Assembly: GCA_903885865.1 (NCBI GenBank)
Contig: CAISKH010000048.1
Location: 1-12,512, forward strand
Direction of reading: 5' to 3'
Length of the DNA stretch: 12,512 nucleotides
Source of the DNA: an uncultured Mucilaginibacter sp.
GTDB taxonomy: Bacteria; Bacteroidota; Bacteroidia; Sphingobacteriales; Sphingobacteriaceae
Every line of letters begins with the position of its first letter. Position 1 is the stretch's first letter. Under the pieces are notes generated by a model, which saw nothing but the letters and a program-made list of their open reading frames with translations, searched no databases and was not told where the DNA came from. Below are positions 6,244-12,512 of this stretch, in pieces. Both the position numbers and the translations under genes were made by a program.

Positions 6244-6296
6244 TTGAAGTATTGATTTACTGAACGACATTATTTTTTTGATATTATATATATACC

Positions 6297-7850
6297 ATGC
6301 AGGACACTACAATATTATGGGCTGATGATGAGATTGACCTGTTAAAACCACATATACTTTTTTTAAATGAAAAGGGTTATAAAGTTACCACGGTAACCAA
6401 CGGAAACGACGCGGTTGAAGCTTTCAAAAATAACTATTTTGATCTTGTTTTTTTAGACGAAAATATGCCCGGCCTAACCGGGCTGGAAACCTTATCGCAA
6501 ATAAAGAATGTAAATAACGATGTTCCGATTGTAATGATAACCAAGAGTGAGGAAGAATATTTGATGGAGGATGCCATAGGGTCGAAAATTGACGATTACC
6601 TGATAAAGCCCGTACACCCCAAACAAATACTGCTCACCATAAAAAAACTCACGGAGAATAAGCGTCTGGTTACCGAAAAAACAACTATGGCCTATCAGCA
6701 GGATTTCAGGAACCTGGGCATAACGCTTAATGATAACCTTAGCCACCAGGAATGGGTTGATGTTTACAAAAAGCTGATCTATTGGGAGCTTGAGCTACAG
6801 CAGTTGGAAGATGCCGGGATGCATGAAATTTTGACCATGCAAAAAGCAGAGGCCAATACGCAATTTTGCAAGTTTGTTGAAAAAAACTACCTTAATTGGT
6901 TAAAAAACCCCGATACGGCGCCGGCCAGTTCTACCCAGCTGTTTAAAAAGAAGGTTTTTCCGAAGCTTGACGGCAAGGGCCCTGTTTTTTTTATATTGAT
7001 AGACAATTTAAGATATGACCAGTTCAAGATCATTAACCCGATAATATCCGAATATTTCAGGATGGAAGAGGAAGATACTTACTATAGTATTTTACCTACC
7101 GCCACCCAATATGCGCGAAATTCTATTTTTTCGGGCCTGATGCCGTTAGAAATGGAGAAACGGTATCCCGAAATGTGGCAAAATGATGAAGACGACGGCG
7201 GCAAAAATTTGTATGAATCTGATTTCCTGTCTGACCAGATCAGTCGTGTTTACCGCAAGGATTGCAAGCATTCGTACCATAAAATTTTAAACCTGGATGA
7301 GGGGCGCGCGCTGAATGATTCGGTAAGCAACCTGATGAAAAATGAGTTGAACGTTGTGGTATATAACTTTGTTGATATGCTTTCGCATGCCCGCACAGAT
7401 ATGCAAATGATACGTGAGCTGGCCAGCGATGATGCTGCCTATCGCTCATTAACGCTTTCGTGGTTTGAACATTCGCCGTTGTTTGATCTGCTTAAGTTTT
7501 TAGCGCAAAAACAAGTACGCGTAATTATTACTACCGACCACGGCACCATACGCGTTAAAAAGCCAAGCAAAATTATTGGCGATCGCAATACCAATACCAA
7601 CCTGCGCTACAAACAGGGCCGCAACCTTAATTTTAACCCTAAGGATGTATTTCATGTGCGCAACCCGCACGATGCAATGCTGCCCCGGTTGCACGTAAGC
7701 TCAAGCTTTGTATTTGCCAAAGAAGACACTTACTTTGTTTACCCCAACAACTACAATCATTTTGTTAATTTTTATAATGAAACATTTCAGCATGGGGGCA
7801 TTTCATTAGAAGAAATGATCATTCCGGTTGTTACTTATGGGCCTAAGTAA
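6297..7850 (+). CDS. porX: PorX-type response regulator with PglZ domain
   Basis: PorX is the response regulator paired with the PorY kinase. In Porphyromonas and related Bacteroidota it controls type IX secretion genes. The 517 residues match the family (about 518). The receiver domain (about 1-120) has the acidic pair Asp10/Asp11, phosphoacceptor Asp54 in VFLDENMPG, Thr82 in VMITKSE and Lys104 in YLIKPVHP. A helical linker follows (about 125-215). The C-terminal PglZ domain of the alkaline phosphatase superfamily has Asp236 (LIDNLRYDQ), a Thr at the nucleophile position (268 or 270, ILPTATQYARNS), Asp360/His364 (NFVDMLSHARTD), Asp414-His415 (ITTDHG) and His499 (FQHGG). All key residues look intact, so it should be both phosphorylatable and catalytic. 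There is no DNA-binding domain. No porY or secretion gene lies nearby. tsaE and the ald-like gene follow. Confidence 0.92.
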   Translation: MQDTTILWADDEIDLLKPHILFLNEKGYKVTTVTNGNDAVEAFKNNYFDLVFLDENMPGLTGLETLSQIKNVNNDVPIVMITKSEEEYLMEDAIGSKIDDYLIKPVHPKQILLTIKKLTENKRLVTEKTTMAYQQDFRNLGITLNDNLSHQEWVDVYKKLIYWELELQQLEDAGMHEILTMQKAEANTQFCKFVEKNYLNWLKNPDTAPASSTQLFKKKVFPKLDGKGPVFFILIDNLRYDQFKIINPIISEYFRMEEEDTYYSILPTATQYARNSIFSGLMPLEMEKRYPEMWQNDEDDGGKNLYESDFLSDQISRVYRKDCKHSYHKILNLDEGRALNDSVSNLMKNELNVVVYNFVDMLSHARTDMQMIRELASDDAAYRSLTLSWFEHSPLFDLLKFLAQKQVRVIITTDHGTIRVKKPSKIIGDRNTNTNLRYKQGRNLNFNPKDVFHVRNPHDAMLPRLHVSSSFVFAKEDTYFVYPNNYNHFVNFYNETFQHGGISLEEMIIPVVTYGPK

Positions 7851-7861
7851 GAGAATTATTT

Positions 7862-7869
7862 TACTTTTG
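7862..7869 (+). promoter_or_regulatory. Possible -7 element upstream of tsaE
   Basis: TACTTTTG fits TAnnTTTG in the 48-base gap between porX and tsaE, 29 bases before the tsaE ATG. The nearest upstream TTG (7828-7830) is too far, so support is weak. Confidence 0.25.
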
Positions 7870-7898
7870 AAGTAATGACGCTCGTTTAGAATTTGTAA

Positions 7899-8315
7899 AT
7901 GATATTAATCGCTTCAACTACAGCCCAACTTACCACTATCGCATCGCAAATCATAACCTTTGCAGGCAATGAAAAGATATTTCTTTTTCATGGCAATATG
8001 GGTGCAGGCAAAACCACGCTCATCAAATCATTATGCGAATGCTTGGGGATAACTGACGCAGTAACCAGCCCAACATTTGCCCTGGTAAATGAATACATTG
8101 GGGCCAGGGGTAAAATTTATCATTTCGATTTCTACCGCACAAAAAACCAAACTGAGGCGTTGGATATGGGCTGCGAAGAGTATTTTTATTCTGGAAATCA
8201 TTGTTTTATTGAGTGGCCCGAAAAAGTGCCGGATATGCTTCCTGGACATTATATCAGCATCAGCATAAAGGTTTTAAATGACGATAGCCGGGAGATAATA
8301 GTTGAAAAAATATAA
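7899..8315 (+). CDS. tsaE: tRNA threonylcarbamoyladenosine synthesis ATPase TsaE
   Basis: TsaE is the P-loop ATPase that works with TsaB and TsaD to place threonylcarbamoyl on A37 of ANN-decoding tRNAs (t6A). The 138 residues match the small family size. Walker A is GNMGAGKTT (32-40). SPTF (57-60), the HFDFYR strand (75-80) and EWPEK (105-109, the Walker B-like Glu) are family hallmarks in the usual order. The ATG at 7899 is the only sensible start. It lies 48 bases after porX and 39 bases before the ald-like gene on the same strand, so the three may be partly co-transcribed. It looks complete. Confidence 0.95.
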   Translation: MILIASTTAQLTTIASQIITFAGNEKIFLFHGNMGAGKTTLIKSLCECLGITDAVTSPTFALVNEYIGARGKIYHFDFYRTKNQTEALDMGCEEYFYSGNHCFIEWPEKVPDMLPGHYISISIKVLNDDSREIIVEKI

Positions 8316-8354
8316 TGTATTTTTCTTACCTTCATCATCCATAAAAATTACATT

Positions 8355-9581
8355 ATGAGTTCAGGGAAATACAGCGGGTTCTCAGATATTGCCAAACAGG
8401 CAATGATGCAGCCTCAGGAATCGATGCTTGAAATAAAGAACAAAAAAAACAAACTTTATATCGGCATACCAAAAGAGGTTTCTTTCCAGGAAAACAGGCT
8501 CCCGTTAACTCCATTATCAGTCGCTTTATTAATTAATAATGGCCATGAGGTAATGTTAGAAAGCAATGCCGGCAAAGCAGCCAAATTTTTAGATAAAGAT
8601 TATGCGGAGCAGGGCGCACAAATTGTATTCGACACTAAAAAGGTTTACGAGGCCGATATCATTATAAAAATAGCTCCCCCTACTTTGGAGGAAATTGAAC
8701 TGATGAAACCGGGCCAGATACTTATATCGGCGCTACAGGTATCAACACTGAAACCCGAATGCCTGCAAGCTTTATTAAATAAAAAAGTAACCGCCCTTTG
8801 CTTTGAACACCTGCGCGATGAAGGCAATTCATTAACCGTGGTAAGGGCAATGAGCGAAATAGTGGGCGCAACCTCCATACTTATAGCTGCCGAATATTTA
8901 AGCAATGTATTTGATGGCAAAGGCTTAATGCTTGGAGGTATAACCGGCGTACCACCAACAGAAATTGTAATACTTGGCGCAGGAACGGTAGGCGAATACG
9001 CCGCGCGCACGGCTATATCATTAGGCGCCGAAGTAAAAGTTTTTGACCCGTCCATTTACAAATTACGGAGGCTGCAAAATAACATAGGCACCAGGGTATT
9101 TACCTCTGTAGTACAGCCCATAGTGCTGGAGAAAGCTATTACAACCTGCGATGTGGCCATTGGCGCCATACGCGCCGAAGACGGCCGCAGCCCCTGCATT
9201 GTAACCGAATCGACGGTAAGCCGCATGAAGCCCAACTCGGTTATAATTGATGTGAGTATTGACCAGGGCGGCTGTTTTGAAACGTCTGAAATTACCAATC
9301 ATACCCACCCCGTGTTTCGCAAATATGATGTAATACATTATTGTGTGCCTAATATAGCGTCGCGCGTGGCGCGTACGGCCACCTATGCGCTCACCAATAT
9401 TTTTACGCCAATATTGTTAGAGATAGGAGAGCAAGGCGGGATGAAAAATGTGATCTGGCAAAAATCGGGGGTGCGTGAGGCCGTGTATATTTACCAGGGG
9501 CATTTGACCAATAAACATATCGGCGAACGTTTTTCATTACCGTGTAAGGACCTTGACCTGCTAATTGTTTCACACCGTTAA
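8355..9581 (+). CDS. ald: Alanine dehydrogenase family protein
   Basis: Belongs to the alanine dehydrogenase / NAD(P) transhydrogenase alpha family. Classical members interconvert alanine with pyruvate and ammonia using NAD. The 408 residues include an N-terminal extension of about 33 residues over B. subtilis Ald, whose start aligns with YIGIPKEVSFQENRLPLTP. Substrate-site residues Arg48 and Lys105 are present, as are the Rossmann motif VILGAGTVGEY (205-215), Asp303 in SIDQGGC and Asn333 in VPNIASRVART. At the position of the catalytic His96 of Bacillus Ald the protein has Gln128 (ISALQVS). I recall related Bacteroidota proteins sharing this, so it is probably a lineage form rather than damage. 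The Ald activity is therefore inferred and less sure than the family. Confidence 0.85.
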   Translation: MSSGKYSGFSDIAKQAMMQPQESMLEIKNKKNKLYIGIPKEVSFQENRLPLTPLSVALLINNGHEVMLESNAGKAAKFLDKDYAEQGAQIVFDTKKVYEADIIIKIAPPTLEEIELMKPGQILISALQVSTLKPECLQALLNKKVTALCFEHLRDEGNSLTVVRAMSEIVGATSILIAAEYLSNVFDGKGLMLGGITGVPPTEIVILGAGTVGEYAARTAISLGAEVKVFDPSIYKLRRLQNNIGTRVFTSVVQPIVLEKAITTCDVAIGAIRAEDGRSPCIVTESTVSRMKPNSVIIDVSIDQGGCFETSEITNHTHPVFRKYDVIHYCVPNIASRVARTATYALTNIFTPILLEIGEQGGMKNVIWQKSGVREAVYIYQGHLTNKHIGERFSLPCKDLDLLIVSHR

Positions 9582-9731
9582 AATCATCGATAATTGTTGG
9601 GTTGATGTTTTGCCGGCAACCGTGTAGTTACTTTAAGCAACCCTTATTGTGCCCGTTTTGGTTTTTTATTTAAAGGGGCATTAAAATTGCTAAGTAGTTA
9701 CAAAAACCTGGTATCATATAGCCGATTTAGT

Positions 9732-10727
9732 ATGACAATTTTTAGTAAACAATATCTGAAAAAAATATGGAAGGTTTTAATAGCCACGTTTAACGGTTTT
9801 GTTAACAACAATGGCTTAAAATTGAGCGCGTCGCTGGCGTATTATACTGTTTTTTCCATAGCGCCTTTACTAATATTGACGATATCGCTTGCCGGGTTAT
9901 TTTTGGGGGACGTCGCTACCACTAACGCTTTATATCCACAAATTAAAGGCTATGTAGGCAGCGAAGCGGCTATTCAAATACAAGAAATGCTAAAAAACCT
10001 GCAGCTATCAGGTAAAACAAGTATTGCGGTTATTATTGGAATTGCCACTTTATTATTAGGCGCCAGCAGTATGTTCATTGATATACAGGAATCATTAAAT
10101 ATTATATGGCGGGTTAAAGCAAAGCCAAAACGCGGCTGGGTTAAATTGCTTGAAAACCGTTTTTTATCTTTTTCATTAATAATCGGCCTGGGTTTTTTAT
10201 TATTGGTTTCGCTCATTATTAACCTGCTTATTCTATCATTAAGCCATAAAATAGCTCATTTTATACCAGGAGTAACCGTTTGGTTAATAAACGGCATTAA
10301 TGTGGGTATAGCATTTATAGTAACATCGATTTTATTTGGTATTATATTTAAATTTTTGCCTGATGCGAAAATACATTGGAGGGATGTGCGCTCGGGCGCC
10401 TTTTTTACCGCCATACTTTTTATGCTGGGCAAATACCTGATCGGTTTATATATTGAGGTGTCAACAAAAAGCCTCTCCACCTATGGCGCAGCAGGCTCAT
10501 TGATCGTTTTGTTGTTATGGATATACTATACTGCCGTAATACTATACCTTGGTGCAGAATTTACACAGGTATATGCCGAAGCTATAGGCAGCCGCATTGA
10601 ACCTGCAGAATATGCAGTGTCTGTGCAGCAAACAGAAATTGAAGTCGTAGTAAACACCTTGCCATCTCAAAACCCCGATCTGAAGGGCAAACTTAAAACG
10701 CCCAAAATTCCCGGACAAGCAAAATAA
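9732..10727 (+). CDS. YihY/BrkB family inner membrane protein
   Basis: An integral membrane protein of the YihY/BrkB (virulence factor BrkB, RNase BN-misnamed) family, whose molecular role is not settled. Counted from the ATG at 9732 it has 331 residues and about six hydrophobic helices (roughly 32-57, 95-120, 143-172, 180-207, 222-242, 250-283). Family motifs include LSASLAYYTVFSIAPLL, ASSMFIDIQESLNIIW, FLPDAKIHWRDV and STYGAAGSLIVLLLWIYY. An in-frame TTG at 9687 would add 15 residues. I prefer the ATG because the extension (MLSSYKNLVSYSRFS) shows no family motif. The soluble C-terminal tail is about 45 residues, rich in Pro and Lys. The 150-base gap before it suggests a separate transcript, but I found no clear promoter. 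Confidence 0.9.
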   Translation: MTIFSKQYLKKIWKVLIATFNGFVNNNGLKLSASLAYYTVFSIAPLLILTISLAGLFLGDVATTNALYPQIKGYVGSEAAIQIQEMLKNLQLSGKTSIAVIIGIATLLLGASSMFIDIQESLNIIWRVKAKPKRGWVKLLENRFLSFSLIIGLGFLLLVSLIINLLILSLSHKIAHFIPGVTVWLINGINVGIAFIVTSILFGIIFKFLPDAKIHWRDVRSGAFFTAILFMLGKYLIGLYIEVSTKSLSTYGAAGSLIVLLLWIYYTAVILYLGAEFTQVYAEAIGSRIEPAEYAVSVQQTEIEVVVNTLPSQNPDLKGKLKTPKIPGQAK

Positions 10728-11190
10728 ACCCTGCCCACGATAAGCAATACTGCAAGGTTAACAGTTACCCTGAATCGTAGAATTTAGAAAATAATGCACT
10801 GCTGATTATACCATTAAAGCTGGCTGATATTCTCGAAAAAAGCAGCTTGTAGGTCTAAAAGCGATCTTACATTTATTTTTTCGCCATAAGCATCAAAACA
10901 CAAAAATTTTGAATTTTTTGTATCACCGTCTTTATTTCTTTCGAAAAAATTAAAAGTTTTAAAAAAATAATGATTGGTTGTTACCCTATTTTTTTTGTTG
11001 GTTTGTGATGTATTTAGCATAAAACCAATAGTATCCGTCCAGTTATGCACCTTTGCGTGCAGGTTGAGTATATTATTCATAGGTTAATGTTTAAATTTAT
11101 TAACGAAAAAGGTTAGCTATATGTTTTAACTATTTTAACCGTTTATAAACATTTGTTAACTAAACCGAATGAACCATATTTAATAAAATA
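10728..11190. other. Low-coding interval between the BrkB-family gene and gluQ
   Basis: This 463-base AT-rich stretch holds only one possible minus-strand ORF (10814-11080). The part just before gluQ (11081-11190) has a 10-base palindrome, GTTTATAAAC (11141-11150). I see no convincing promoter, terminator or RNA gene here. It probably contains the promoter of the gluQ-like gene, but no octamer fits the consensus well. Confidence 0.5.
10814..11080 (-). CDS. Small hypothetical protein, 88 residues
   Basis: I do not recognise this protein. It runs from an ATG (11078-11080) to TAA (10814-10816), with no better ORF on the other strand. The composition is protein-like: mixed charges, Trp, His and Cys present, aromatic-rich in the middle (NHYFFKTFNFFER), then KNSKFLCFDAYGEKINVRSLLDLQ. 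There is no signal peptide or membrane segment. It stands alone, divergent from the gluQ-like gene and convergent with the BrkB-family gene. It could be a real lineage-specific gene or a chance ORF in AT-rich sequence. Confidence 0.42.
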   Translation of the reverse strand: MNNILNLHAKVHNWTDTIGFMLNTSQTNKKNRVTTNHYFFKTFNFFERNKDGDTKNSKFLCFDAYGEKINVRSLLDLQAAFFENISQL

Positions 11191-12051
11191 GTGCAGCAGT
11201 TTAATAAAACCCGTATAGCACCAACCCCCAGCGGGTTTTTGCATATAGGTAACGTTTTATCATTCGCTCTTACTGCCGCGCTGGCCCGAAAAACCGGTGC
11301 GAAAATATTACTGCGTATTGATGACCTTGACCAGGAAAGGGTAAATATGGCCTACGTGCAGGATATTTTTGATACCCTTAATTTTTTAAACATCCCCTGG
11401 GATGAGGGCCCGCGCGATGTGGAGGATTATAAAAAAAACTGGTCGCAACTTCACCGGGTGGATAGTTATAAAAGCGCGTTGCAACAGTTAGAGGAGCAGG
11501 GGAATGTATTTGCCTGCCAATGCTCAAGAAAACAAATAGAAGGCCGTATTTATCCGGGAACTTGTCGGCACTTGTCTATTCCACTTGATACACCAAACAC
11601 TAGTTGGCGACTGTATACCGATGAAAGGGAATTACTCATTAAAACGCTGAATGATGGAACGGTAAAAACTGAACTTCCGGCTGAAATGAATGATTTTATA
11701 GTGAGAAAGAAGGACGGCTACCCATCCTACCAGTTAGCTTCGATGCTTGATGATATACATTTTGGCGTTGATCTAATAGTGAGAGGGGAGGACCTGTACC
11801 CATCAACCATAGCACAGCATTACCTGGCATCGGTGTTACGAAAAGATGCTTTTCAACATATCACTTTTCATCACCATTCTTTGCTGATGGAACCGGGTGG
11901 ACAAAAACTATCCAAATCTGCAGGGGCAACTTCTATAAAATATTTGCGTGAGCAGGGGAAGACGGCGGAGGATGTTTATGCGGAGATTGGGCGGATGATG
12001 GGGGTTGGGGAAGATTTGCGAAGTTTTGAAGATTTTGCAAGTCTAATTTAG
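11191..12051 (+). CDS. gluQ: Glutamyl-Q tRNA(Asp) synthetase-like protein
   Basis: A 286-residue relative of the catalytic half of glutamyl-tRNA synthetase, lacking the anticodon-binding domain. GluQ proteins attach glutamate to the queuosine base at position 34 of tRNA-Asp. It has the class I motif HIGN (18-21) in the RIAPTPSGFLHIGN context, the KLSKS motif (239-243), and the zinc-site pattern Cys109, Cys111, Tyr121, Cys125 known from E. coli YadB. The length is slightly below E. coli's 308. The start is GTG at 11191; an in-frame TGA lies at 11170-11172 and no ATG stands between them. The stop (12049-12051) is one base from the end of the convergent HNH gene. A truncated GluRS paralogue with another role is possible but less likely. 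Confidence 0.87.
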   Translation: MQQFNKTRIAPTPSGFLHIGNVLSFALTAALARKTGAKILLRIDDLDQERVNMAYVQDIFDTLNFLNIPWDEGPRDVEDYKKNWSQLHRVDSYKSALQQLEEQGNVFACQCSRKQIEGRIYPGTCRHLSIPLDTPNTSWRLYTDERELLIKTLNDGTVKTELPAEMNDFIVRKKDGYPSYQLASMLDDIHFGVDLIVRGEDLYPSTIAQHYLASVLRKDAFQHITFHHHSLLMEPGGQKLSKSAGATSIKYLREQGKTAEDVYAEIGRMMGVGEDLRSFEDFASLI

Positions 12052-12052
12052 G

Positions 12053-12512
12053 CTACAATCTGCTCTGCAATTCTTCAATCGTATAAGGTGGGTTTTTCTT
12101 GTGTAACATTGCATGACAGTTAGGGCATACTGGTCGTAAATCATTAATGGGATTTGTATAGGTTTGCCCAGTATTTGATAACTGAATTATGTGATGCACG
12201 TGAATAAAGCCTTTGCCTATATCACCATATTTATCTTCAAAGTTAAATTTGCAAACCCTACAAGAATATCCATAATGCTCCAAGCAAATTGCTCTGGCAT
12301 ATTGACTTCTCTCGTATTTAGTTTGGATTAACTGACAAGATGTTCCTTCAATTATTGATGTTGAATTATTAATTTTATTGTAACCATCTTCTAATGTGCA
12401 AAATTCATCCCAAAGCTTTTGAACAGTATCGATAGCTTTAAGAGTAATACCTGATTTACGAGGTGACCAATCTTGATTTATTTTAGTGTTAGCTTTGATA
12501 ATTTCTAATTGC
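12053..12512 (-). CDS. HNH endonuclease, N-terminus beyond the window
   Basis: The frame is open from the right edge (12511) to TAG at 12053-12055, giving 152 visible residues; the start is outside. The last 76 residues form an HNH nuclease domain with CRVC, FIHVHHIIQLS (catalytic HH), NDLRPVCPNCHAMLH (second CxxC, Asn and His) and NPPYTIEEL. The TTG at 12281-12283 is not a believable start, because the conserved lead-in TKYERSQYARAICLEHYGYSC extends past it. The upstream part (about 55 residues, including LWDEFCTLEDGYNKINNST) I do not recognise; it could belong to a DNA-recognition or defence-type domain. The sequence is AT-rich: 12301-12480 has 55 G/C in 180 bases by hand count, against 48-58% in sampled stretches of the lpx genes. 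This suggests a different history. Confidence 0.85.
   Translation of the reverse strand, partial: QLEIIKANTKINQDWSPRKSGITLKAIDTVQKLWDEFCTLEDGYNKINNSTSIIEGTSCQLIQTKYERSQYARAICLEHYGYSCRVCKFNFEDKYGDIGKGFIHVHHIIQLSNTGQTYTNPINDLRPVCPNCHAMLHKKNPPYTIEELQSRL

Noticed and set aside
6297..7850. PglZ domain as part of a BREX or Pgl phage defence system
   Set aside because: The fused receiver domain and full-length match identify PorX, and no BREX genes are nearby.
8645..9338. Minus-strand ORFs inside the ald-like gene
   Set aside because: They are antisense to a clear dehydrogenase reading frame, with no protein-like motifs.
9600..9650. Hairpin GGGTTG/CAACCC and palindrome TTGCCGGCAA between ald and the BrkB-family gene as a terminator
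   Set aside because: The stem is only six base pairs with a loop of about 40 bases, and the palindrome is not followed directly by T residues; too weak to annotate.
11100..11190. TATGTTTT as the gluQ promoter
   Set aside because: It misses the final G of the consensus and has no suitable TTG upstream, in very AT-rich sequence.
11191..12051. Truncated or pseudogenised glutamyl-tRNA synthetase
   Set aside because: The length, zinc-site residues and intact HIGN and KLSKS motifs fit a complete GluQ-type protein, which naturally lacks the anticodon-binding domain.

Overview
The window looks like a chromosomal core segment from a member of the Bacteroidota, most likely of the Sphingobacteriaceae type (Mucilaginibacter/Pedobacter-like). 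The evidence is a fused lpxC-fabZ gene, a PorX-type response regulator with a PglZ domain, promoter elements of the Bacteroidota form (TTG, then TAnnTTTG), almost no Shine-Dalgarno sequences, and the gene order itself. The genus is inferred from sequence style, not from a search.

Left half (about 47-6136, all minus strand; transcription runs right to left). The order of transcription is an HD-domain phosphohydrolase, lpxD, lpxC-fabZ, lpxA (overlapping lpxC-fabZ by 4 bases), a lone ABC-type ATPase, and efp (elongation factor P). LpxA, LpxC and LpxD are the first three committed enzymes of lipid A synthesis, and FabZ makes the acyl chains they compete for. efp has a convincing promoter of its own. 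Its reading frame is cut by an in-frame TAG, but the missing 14 C-terminal residues are still encoded intact just beyond it.

Every non-overlapping gap in this minus-strand cluster (611-745, 1388-1462, 3655-3745, 4793-4888) carries an inverted repeat with a sequence of its own. In the first three, the arms are clearly built from short tandem units. Some arms run into the stop or start codons of the flanking genes. The plus-strand cluster has nothing similar in its gaps.

Right half (6297-10727, plus strand). After a divergent promoter region come porX (regulator associated with type IX secretion), tsaE (tRNA t6A synthesis), an alanine-dehydrogenase-family gene and a YihY/BrkB-family membrane protein. 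The stretch 10728-11190 holds only a possible 88-residue minus-strand ORF. Next is a GTG-started gluQ-like gene (tRNA-Asp queuosine glutamylation). It converges, with one base between the stops, on an AT-rich HNH endonuclease gene that runs off the right edge.

I see no rRNA, tRNA, CRISPR array, transposase or prophage gene. The most unusual features are the interrupted efp, the serial gap-specific hairpins, an alanine dehydrogenase homologue with Gln at the catalytic His position, and the edge HNH gene.
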